A stretch of DNA of 60,051 bases from Azophilus sp964638775 (GTDB lineage Bacteria > Pseudomonadota > Gammaproteobacteria > Pseudomonadales > Azotimanducaceae): assembly GCA_964638775.1 (NCBI GenBank), contig CAZWZH010000197.1, positions 1-60,051 of the forward strand. The letters run 5' to 3'. A program made the position numbers and the translations under genes. The notes below the pieces were generated by a model that saw only the letters and a program-made list of their open reading frames with translations, had not been told where the DNA came from and ran no database searches. Shown here one piece after another: positions 53,799 through 60,051 of the stretch (position 1 is its first letter; the number at the start of each line of letters is the position of its first letter).

Positions 53799-55016
53799 CT
53801 ACTCGTCCTCCAGGCTGTCGAGCACCAGTTCGAGAAAGTCGGCGTTGTCGAAGCTCCCGGGTTCCACGGTACCGTGATAGTTGTCGCCCTCTCGCACCGA
53901 GCGGCCATCGCCCTGTTTGGTGTACCGGCTGAAACGAGTGACCACCAGGTCCGCCTCCGGGTAGACCGCGACGATCTGCCCGTGCAGGCCGAAAGCGCCG
54001 ATGCCGCCACTGCCGGCGGACCACCAGTAGTACCGGTATCTGCCCTCCGATGCCGGGCCGGTGCTCTCCTCGATCCATTCTCCGGAAAGAACCGTCGTGC
54101 CGTTCCATTCGCCACCCCGGGCAAACAGCAGGCCGAAACGGGCAAAACCGCGCGGTGTCGCATCGATGCAACAATAGGTCATTACCTGGCCGGCGCCATC
54201 CGTCCACCAGTCTCCCGAGAACCCGATGGTCGCCCCGATCCTCTGGTCGAGATAGGCGCCGGCCGGCATGCCCGTTGCGGAGCGGATGACCTCGCCCCCG
54301 ATCATCACGTCCGCGTTCGAATAGTCGTAGTGCCTCTCGCCCGGTTCGCCGACGAGTTCGCGATCCAGGGAGTACTGCAACTGGTCCTCGGCTTCATAGA
54401 GACCGGTGCCGTCAACGGTCTTGAGCGCCGTACGCAAGGTCATCAGATGTTCCAGGGTGATGCCGGACTTGTCGGTTTCGCGCCATGCCGGTACGAACTC
54501 AGACACGCTCTGGTCGAGATTCAGGATCAGGCCGTCATCCAGCGCCGCGCCCATCAGGGCGCTGGCGATACTCTTGGCGACGGACCAGCTCGTGGCCAGG
54601 TCGGCCGCTTCCCGGTCTTCCGAGTACCGTTCGGCGACGATGTAGCCGTTCCTGACAACCAGCACCGCGCCCGTATCGTTTCCGGCCTCGAAGGCATAGT
54701 CCATGACCCGGTCGATCGCGCCGGGGCACAGTCCCTGGGATTCCGGGCTCCTGGACTCCCACTCCATATCGGGCCAGGCCTGCTCATACGGCCCGCCACT
54801 GACCTCGACGGAACAACCGTCGGTGCTTGCCGGGGTATCCGTTCCGCCGCCGGTTCCGGCTGGCGGAGGGGGTGGCGCCGGATCGCCGCCGCCGCTTCCA
54901 CCCCCGCAGGCGCTCATCAGAACGAGCATCGCCACGGCAAGCCCCACCGCGCCGGCACGGGACTGCCCGGGAACGTTCGATTCAATGATCGAGCGCGTCC
55001 AATTCCGAAATATCAC
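53799..55016 (-). CDS. Serine hydrolase lipoprotein, beta-lactamase/esterase fold
   Basis: 405 residues. N-terminal lipobox LMSAC-G at Cys37, followed by a Gly/Pro-rich linker (GGGSGGGDPAPPPPPAG). The domain has the class C beta-lactamase-like motifs SxxK (Ser145-Val-Ala-Lys148 in SWSVAKS) and YxN (Tyr232-Ser-Asn234), plus a late GLHGQ in place of KTG. Such proteins act as peptidases or esterases in the periplasm; the substrate is unknown. GTG start with an oddly long lead before the signal helix; a later GTG in front of GLAVAMLVLMSAC is possible. Eight bases after the EthD-like gene stop. Confidence 0.85.
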   Translation of the reverse strand: MIFRNWTRSIIESNVPGQSRAGAVGLAVAMLVLMSACGGGSGGGDPAPPPPPAGTGGGTDTPASTDGCSVEVSGGPYEQAWPDMEWESRSPESQGLCPGAIDRVMDYAFEAGNDTGAVLVVRNGYIVAERYSEDREAADLATSWSVAKSIASALMGAALDDGLILNLDQSVSEFVPAWRETDKSGITLEHLMTLRTALKTVDGTGLYEAEDQLQYSLDRELVGEPGERHYDYSNADVMIGGEVIRSATGMPAGAYLDQRIGATIGFSGDWWTDGAGQVMTYCCIDATPRGFARFGLLFARGGEWNGTTVLSGEWIEESTGPASEGRYRYYWWSAGSGGIGAFGLHGQIVAVYPEADLVVTRFSRYTKQGDGRSVREGDNYHGTVEPGSFDNADFLELVLDSLEDE

Positions 55017-55024
55017 AGCGTCCG

Positions 55025-55408
55025 TTATGGCCCGGCCTTAGGCCCCGGAAACGACTTCATCAGTTCGTACCAGCCGGACCCGTTGACCTTGAGCGGAATG
55101 CCGCCGAGCCTGGCGCCGGTTTTCATGTGCCTGCGCCGGCCTTCCCAGGCATCGGGGTCGGCCTGCCACTCGTTTAGCACGCGCTCCGCCTCCTCGTAGC
55201 TCGGCGCCTCCACCTCGTAGAGAGACAGGTAACCGGAGACCGTTTTGCCGTCGAGGTGCGGCCCGCTGAGCTTGAATACCCGCCCGCTGACGAAATTCGG
55301 GCACTTTGCGGTGTCCTCGATGTGCTGGTCGACAAACCATTCATCAAACGCCGTCTGATCCTCCGGACCAGGCGGCTCGCAAAGGCCGATGAGTATGAAC
55401 TGCGGCAT
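55025..55408 (-). CDS. EthD-like/dimeric alpha-beta-barrel protein
   Basis: 127 residues. MPQFILIGLCEPPGPEDQTAFDEWFVDQHIEDTAKCPNF fits the EthD/ABM ferredoxin-like barrel start (a strand, then WY..H), with HLDGKTVSGYLSLYEVEAPSYEEAERVL as the second half. Small dimeric proteins of this type are oxygenases, dehydrochlorinases or simply binding proteins. No catalytic residues can be named. Part of the minus-strand group with the serine-hydrolase lipoprotein. Confidence 0.6.
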   Translation of the reverse strand: MPQFILIGLCEPPGPEDQTAFDEWFVDQHIEDTAKCPNFVSGRVFKLSGPHLDGKTVSGYLSLYEVEAPSYEEAERVLNEWQADPDAWEGRRRHMKTGARLGGIPLKVNGSGWYELMKSFPGPKAGP

Positions 55409-55426
55409 TGTGCTCTGACCCGGGCG

Positions 55427-55807
55427 CTACAACCGGTCCCGCCGGACCATGACTTCGTAGCGCCCCTTCGGACCGATGAACGACGAAGCCGCCCAGCTCA
55501 CCAGGCTGACCACGATGGAGCCGAACACGGCGGTGAAGAATCCATCCACGGAAAATCCGGAGACGAACCAGTCGGCCAGTTGCAGCATGGCGGCGTTGAC
55601 GATCAGCAGAAACAGCCCCAGCGTAAGCAGCGTGAAGGGCAGCGTGAGCAGCACGATCAGCGGGCGGATCAGCGCATTGATGAGACCGAGTGCGATCGCC
55701 GCAAACACCAGCGAGCCCATGGATCCGACATGAATGCCGGGCACGAGTTTGTCCGCCACCCAGATTCCCAGGGCAATGATCAGGGTACGAATGATGATGC
55801 CCTTCAC
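55427..55807 (-). CDS. Phage-holin-4-2-like membrane protein (PF04020)
   Basis: 126 residues, three to four membrane segments: IIIRTLIIALGIWVADKLVPGI, SLVFAAIALGLINALIRPLIVLLTLPFTLLTLGLFLLIVNAAML, FFTAVFGSIVVSLVSWAAS. The family is widespread in non-phage chromosomes and of unknown function, so the holin name should not be read as phage origin. GGAG six bases ahead fixes the GTG start (MKGIIIRTL). It is divergent from the third receptor gene. Confidence 0.83.
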   Translation of the reverse strand: MKGIIIRTLIIALGIWVADKLVPGIHVGSMGSLVFAAIALGLINALIRPLIVLLTLPFTLLTLGLFLLIVNAAMLQLADWFVSGFSVDGFFTAVFGSIVVSLVSWAASSFIGPKGRYEVMVRRDRL

Positions 55808-56032
55808 GCTGATCTCCACCGTTGATTCGCATTGACAATACCACCTCGGGTTCCGGTATGTCCCGCGTGCCGGAAGGCGCGCATGCCAATCCCGGGCGCC
55901 GCCCACGCGGCCGTCTCACCCGCCTCCCGGACTTTCCCGCGCCTTGCCCAGGCGCGATAATCGGGGCTGGGCAGGACGTCGCAAGCCGTTGAAGTCGCTC
56001 GTGCGGATTTTCGGCCCAGGGAGGATCAATAC

Positions 56033-58465
56033 ATGATTGCGCAAGCGGCCGGACCAGTGACACTGGTCCTCGCGATTACCCTGCTCGCCCCTGGCATCCA
56101 GCCGGCCCGGGCCCAGGACGATACGGTACTGGAGGAAATAATCGTTACGGCCCAGCGCCGCGAACAGAACATCCAGGAAGTGCCGGTCGCAGTCACCGCC
56201 TTTACGGGCGATACCCTGGAAGCTTCCAACATCACCGAGGCGGCCCACTACCTCAACCTGACGCCGAACGTCAGCTACACCGAAGACGGGCAGGTCGGCA
56301 GCCGCGGCATCAGCATCGCCATGCGCGGCGTTAGCAACATCAACACCGACGAGACCTCCTTCATCCAGTCGATCGGTGTCTACCTGGACGAGTTCAGCGT
56401 CGCTTCCGTGGGCCAGGGAACCATCAATCCACAACTGCAGGACCTGGAACGCATCGAGGTGCTGCGCGGCCCCCAGGGCACCTACTTCGGCCGCAACGCC
56501 GTAGGCGGCGCGCTCAACCTCACCACTCGCAAGCCCGCGGAAGATTTCGACGCCAGCGTCAGCGTGGGCGCCCGCTCCTTCGAGGGCGCAAGCGAACAGT
56601 ACGACTTCAGCGGCATGGTGAACTTGCCGGTTGCCGAGAACTTCTTTCTGCGCGCGGTGCTCTACTACGAGGATTCCGGCGGCCTGGTGGAGAACATCGT
56701 CCCCGGCGGCGGCGACTCCGGCCACGAATACGTCATGAGTCGCGCCTCCGCCCGCTGGCTGCCGGACGATGCGACCACCGTGGACCTGATGTGGATGGTC
56801 ACCGACGAGCAGCAGGGGCACGACGAGAACGTTCCTGCCGGCGTCTGGGACACTGACTCAGTGGCGACCTTCCTGTTCCGCGGTCCATCCGGCGGCCTGA
56901 CCGATCCGGTGGACCCGGGCACCGGCTTCTGGCCCGACAACCGCAACAAGACCGGCCGCTCGGCCATCGGCGAGAAGAACGACAACACAACCCTGACCGG
57001 CATCCTCAAGATAAGCCGGGAACTGTCAGACACCGCCACCCTGAACTGGATCACGGGCTGGATCGACACCGACACCGACCGGGTATTCGACAACGACCTG
57101 GTCCCGGAGCATGTGGTGTTCCGCGACCAGACCCGCGAGGGCACTTCCTTCAGCACCGAGGTGCGTCTCAATGCATCCACCGAGTCGCTGGACTGGACCC
57201 TGGGCGCCATGTACGCCCGCGACGAGAAGACCATCGACAGCAACGTGCAGTTGGGAACGACGACCACCGTCGACGGCGTGGACCACGCCGCAATCGGCTC
57301 CCTGCCGCCCACCTTCCTGAACGACATCTTCGGCCGGCCGTTCTGTCTGGCCTGTCAACGGGACGACTTCGAGTTGAAGAGCATCGCGGTCTTCGCCGAT
57401 GTCACCCTCAAGGTCAGCGACCGCCTCGATCTCACCCTGGGCGGGCGCTACACCTCCGACGACGTCGACTACACCTTCTTCCCCCTGGGCCCCACCGGCG
57501 GGCCCCGCTGGCCCAACGACATCGTGCCGACGGCGGAGATCGGCAACGACAGGACGTTCGACAACTTCTCACCTCGCATCGCCGTTTCCTACGAAGCCTC
57601 CCAACAAGCCACCCTCTACGGCACCGTCTCCAGGGGCTACAAGGCCGGCGGCTTCTCCCTCGGTCGGAACGGCGTCGACAATTCCGCCGTCGACGAACCG
57701 TTCGCCGCGGAGAAGCTCTGGAACTACGAACTGGGCGTGAAGTCCACGTTGCTCGACGGACGGGCGCGCTTCAACGCCTCCGCCTTCTACGTCGACTGGA
57801 CCGACCTGCAACTGGAGACGTTCTTCTTCCTGGTACCGGGCGACGCCACCACCAATGTCGAGTTGACCATCAACGTCGAGGAAGCGCGCGCCGTCGGGTT
57901 CGAGGCGGAACTGGCGGCCCTGATCAACGGCAACCTGAGCGTCACGGCAGGGCTCGGCTATGTCGACACCGAAATCAAGAGCGACGATGTGGCGCGCCTG
58001 AGCGGCAACCTGTTCGTTGACCTGAAGGGCGAGCCCCTGCCCCGGGCGCCGGAGCTGTCCTGGAGCATGGCGGCCGACTACAGCTTTCAGGTCGACCGCT
58101 GGGACGGCTGGGTGCGGCTGGAGTGGATCTACAAGGATTCCCAGTTCTCCACCATCGAGGATGTCACCTACCGGCAGACGAGCGGCGCCGTCATCTACGC
58201 CGATCCCCTCACGCGGCAGGTCCCGATCGCCCAGGTCCCCGACCGCAGCGACGGCTTCCCGTTCCGCACGCCGGACGTGCATCTACTGAACCTGCGGATC
58301 GGTATCCAGCCCAGCGAGGACTGGGAACTGGTGACCTACGTCGAGAACCTCACGGATGAGGCGTACTTCACCGGAACCGGCGAGAACTTCGGCTACAGCG
58401 GGTTTCGCCTGCGGCCACATCCGCGTATCTGGGGCATGAAGGTGAACTACCGCTTCGGCGGCTGA
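56033..58465 (+). CDS. TonB-dependent outer-membrane receptor
   Basis: 810 residues: signal peptide (VTLVLAITLLAPGIQPARAQ), TonB box EEIIVTAQRREQNIQEVPVAVTAF, plug (IAMRGVSNINTDETSFIQSIGVYLDEFSV, LQDLERIEVLRGPQGTYFGRNAVGGALNL) and barrel ending in MKVNYRFGG. The plug type differs from the other two receptors (QNIQEVPVAVT type), close to the group often found beside steroid or aromatic degradation genes; substrate cannot be inferred from this alone. AGGGAGG is eight bases before the ATG. A PRISE-like reductase gene follows 79 bases later. Confidence 0.92.
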   Translation: MIAQAAGPVTLVLAITLLAPGIQPARAQDDTVLEEIIVTAQRREQNIQEVPVAVTAFTGDTLEASNITEAAHYLNLTPNVSYTEDGQVGSRGISIAMRGVSNINTDETSFIQSIGVYLDEFSVASVGQGTINPQLQDLERIEVLRGPQGTYFGRNAVGGALNLTTRKPAEDFDASVSVGARSFEGASEQYDFSGMVNLPVAENFFLRAVLYYEDSGGLVENIVPGGGDSGHEYVMSRASARWLPDDATTVDLMWMVTDEQQGHDENVPAGVWDTDSVATFLFRGPSGGLTDPVDPGTGFWPDNRNKTGRSAIGEKNDNTTLTGILKISRELSDTATLNWITGWIDTDTDRVFDNDLVPEHVVFRDQTREGTSFSTEVRLNASTESLDWTLGAMYARDEKTIDSNVQLGTTTTVDGVDHAAIGSLPPTFLNDIFGRPFCLACQRDDFELKSIAVFADVTLKVSDRLDLTLGGRYTSDDVDYTFFPLGPTGGPRWPNDIVPTAEIGNDRTFDNFSPRIAVSYEASQQATLYGTVSRGYKAGGFSLGRNGVDNSAVDEPFAAEKLWNYELGVKSTLLDGRARFNASAFYVDWTDLQLETFFFLVPGDATTNVELTINVEEARAVGFEAELAALINGNLSVTAGLGYVDTEIKSDDVARLSGNLFVDLKGEPLPRAPELSWSMAADYSFQVDRWDGWVRLEWIYKDSQFSTIEDVTYRQTSGAVIYADPLTRQVPIAQVPDRSDGFPFRTPDVHLLNLRIGIQPSEDWELVTYVENLTDEAYFTGTGENFGYSGFRLRPHPRIWGMKVNYRFGG

Positions 58466-58544
58466 CCCGGGTATTGCGGTGAAGGCCGCGCGCCTTCGCC
58501 AACGGACCTTTACGACCACCGCATCTGCATTGCACGATAGAGCC

Positions 58545-59606
58545 ATGAAGATGCTGGTTGTCGGCGCGCTTGGACTGGTCGGGCGGGGCGTGCTGGAAGC
58601 GATGGAGGATGCGGCCGGCTGCGAGTTGATCGGACTGTCCAGGCGCGCCCCGGACTTTCCGACGCGAGCCCGGTTCCTGTCTCTGGACCTCACTGACCGC
58701 ACCACCTGCCGCACAGTGCTCTCCGACCTTACGTTGAGTGGTGTCACCCACATCGTCTACACGGCCCTGTACGAGCGGCCGGACCTTATCGGCGGCTGGC
58801 GGGAGGACGAGCAGATTCGCACCAATCTCGCCATGCTGACCAACCTGCTCGATCACCTGGAGCCCACGGAACACCTGACGCTGCTGCAGGGCACCAAGGC
58901 CTACGGCGCCCATCTGCGCCCCATGCTCAACCCGGGCAAGGAGCACCACCCGCGCCACGCAGGACCCAACTTCTACTGGAACCAGGAAGACCTGATTCGC
59001 GAACGCTCCGCCGCGGGCGGGTGGGCATTCACCGTCATGCGCCCGCAGATCGTCTGCGGCATGGCGGTTGGCAGCCCGATGAACATGACCATGGCCATCG
59101 GCGTATACGCCGCCGTGCAGAGGGAACTGGGACTAACCCTGTCATTCCCGGGTGGCGACCCGTTCATTACCCAGGCGACGGATGCGCTGCTGCTCGGGCG
59201 CGCGATCCGCTGGGCGGCGACGGCGCCCGCGGCACGCGACGAGACCTTCAACATTACCAATGGCGACGAGTTGGTCTGGCGATCCGTCTGGCCGTCAATC
59301 GCGCAATGCTTTGACATGGCCGTCGGCGAAAACCGCCCGACAAGCCTGGCCGAGACCATGCCGGATCATGCCGGGCTCTGGCAGCAAATGACGGAGAAAT
59401 ACGGCCTGAGCGGTCTGACGATGGACAAACTGGTCGGGTCCTCCTGGCAATTCGCCGACGCGGTATTCGGCCTGCGCGGTTCGCAACACACGCTGCTGTC
59501 CACCGTCAAGGTGCGGCAGGCCGGGTTCAGCGACTGCATCGACACCGAGGTCATGTTTCGCGACCAGTTCCGGCGTCTTCAGGCCATGCGCATCCTGCCG
59601 ACCTGA
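58545..59606 (+). CDS. NAD(P)H-dependent short-chain reductase, PRISE-like
   Basis: 353 residues. Rossmann start MKMLVVGALGLVGRGV, GTKAYGAHL with a candidate catalytic Lys, and HAGPNFYWNQEDLIRERSAAGGWAFTVMRPQIVCG. This resembles the progesterone 5-beta-reductase/iridoid-synthase (PRISE) subfamily, which reduces enone double bonds. In relatives I recall the motif as FYY..ED with the catalytic Tyr; here it is FYW, so activity should be tested. The start is the ATG directly before the Rossmann strand; the frame is open 22 codons upstream. It probably shares transcription with the receptor in front. Confidence 0.75.
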   Translation: MKMLVVGALGLVGRGVLEAMEDAAGCELIGLSRRAPDFPTRARFLSLDLTDRTTCRTVLSDLTLSGVTHIVYTALYERPDLIGGWREDEQIRTNLAMLTNLLDHLEPTEHLTLLQGTKAYGAHLRPMLNPGKEHHPRHAGPNFYWNQEDLIRERSAAGGWAFTVMRPQIVCGMAVGSPMNMTMAIGVYAAVQRELGLTLSFPGGDPFITQATDALLLGRAIRWAATAPAARDETFNITNGDELVWRSVWPSIAQCFDMAVGENRPTSLAETMPDHAGLWQQMTEKYGLSGLTMDKLVGSSWQFADAVFGLRGSQHTLLSTVKVRQAGFSDCIDTEVMFRDQFRRLQAMRILPT

Positions 59607-59825
59607 CTCAGGTTCAAACCGTCAATCGCCTGGCCAGGTTATCGGTCAAACGCTCCGGATAGCATTTGTACGCCCCCATGCCGATAAAACGGACGGTGCC
59701 CGTCCTGAGGCTCGCCGAATTTGCAGACGAGATGGCTTCGAGGCCAGCCGGGCATGGGGTACCAGCGGAGCAGGGTCGATCGTTGGAGCGCCCAAGGGAA
59801 CTCATCGTTGCCCTTGAGTACCCTC
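59607..59825. other. Intergenic stretch between convergent genes
   Basis: No gene is supported. A short minus-strand frame (RTGTVRFIGMGAYKCYPERLTDNLARRL) crosses it, but has no recognisable family and no ribosome-binding site. No hairpin with T-tract was seen. Confidence 0.4.
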
Positions 59826-60051
59826 CTACATGTAGGCCAGGCGATTGCCGGCAACCTTGAGCACGACCCGGTAAACCGAGGTCGAGCAGGTGCAGTACAG
59901 CTCGTTCCACCCGGCGCCGCCCCAGTTCAGGTTGGCCGAGTGCTCCGGCATTCCGATGACGCCCAGGTGCTCGCCGTCCGGCGCGAACACCCAGAAGCCG
60001 CGCGGGCCGGTCACGTAGACGTTGCCCCGCTCGTCGCACTTCATGCCGTCG
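59826..60051 (-). CDS. SMP-30/gluconolactonase family protein, C-terminal part only
   Basis: Only about the last 75 codons are inside the window; the gene continues past the right edge. MKCDERGNVYVTGPRGFWVFAPDGEHLGVIGMP, then ANLNWGGAGWNELYCTCSTSVYRV, matches the last blades of the SMP-30 six-blade propeller, with the Asn-Leu-x-x-Gly-Gly motif typical of the family. Hydrolyses lactones with a divalent metal. Convergent with the reductase gene. Confidence 0.82.
   Translation of the reverse strand, partial: DGMKCDERGNVYVTGPRGFWVFAPDGEHLGVIGMPEHSANLNWGGAGWNELYCTCSTSVYRVVLKVAGNRLAYM

Noticed and set aside
55832..55860. TTGACA with a GTATG region as the promoter of the third receptor
   Set aside because: The -10 is poor at any allowed spacing.
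59614..59805. Short minus-strand frame ending in TVRFIGMGAYKCYPERLTDNLARRL
   Set aside because: No start signal, no family and no neighbour support.

Overview
The window looks like a GC-rich gammaproteobacterial chromosome. The evidence is the gene order glnA-ntrBC-secB-rhodanese-gpmI-envC-ctpA-his-asmA-mutY-yggX in one half and ftsN-like-hslVU-DUF971-ubiEJB-tatABC next to it. As I remember it, these blocks are arranged much as in Pseudomonas and relatives. TonB-dependent receptors (three), secreted S9 peptidases (two), an M24 peptidase and an SMP-30 protein suggest an aerobic, probably aquatic heterotroph that scavenges organic nutrients. No species call can be made from the sequence alone.

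Region 1 (1-22 kb) is mostly accessory. It begins with the 5' part of a secreted M24 peptidase gene, then a six-gene ABC transporter of the Rhizobium GlpSTPQUV type (two ATPases, two permeases, a DUF2160 protein and a lipoprotein-anchored binding protein), with a methyltransferase behind it. Next come an S9 peptidase, a TonB-dependent receptor, a 2OG-Fe(II) oxygenase and a methyltransferase, then an Hsp20 with a sigma32-like promoter, a heptad-repeat membrane protein and tRNA-Phe with a very clear promoter. An enolase-superfamily enzyme faces a second receptor/S9 peptidase operon.

Region 2 (22-50 kb) is housekeeping backbone: iron trafficking and DNA repair (yggX, mutY), outer-membrane AsmA, histidine synthesis (hisB, hisA without hisH or hisF), envelope genes (ctpA, envC), glycolysis (gpmI), SecB export and nitrogen control (glnA with a sigma54 promoter and paired NtrC sites, then ntrBC with its own NtrC site). 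It continues with a predicted tRNA thiolation pair, D-aminoacyl-tRNA deacylase, Tat export, ubiquinone synthesis and HslVU protease. One AT-rich restriction-modification pair is inserted between secB and ntrC. A long imperfect-by-wobble hairpin lies between ubiE and the DUF971 gene.

Region 3 (50-60 kb) is accessory again: a two-subunit methylcrotonyl-CoA-carboxylase-type enzyme, a serine-hydrolase lipoprotein with an EthD-like protein and a holin-like membrane protein, a third TonB-dependent receptor, a PRISE-like NAD(P)H reductase and the end of an SMP-30/gluconolactonase gene.

No CRISPR array, prophage, insertion sequence or rRNA was seen. The most unusual signals are the long hairpin, the asymmetric ATPase pair, the receptor with an apparent ATA start, the oxygenase gene whose ATG directly abuts a terminator T-tract, and the restriction island.
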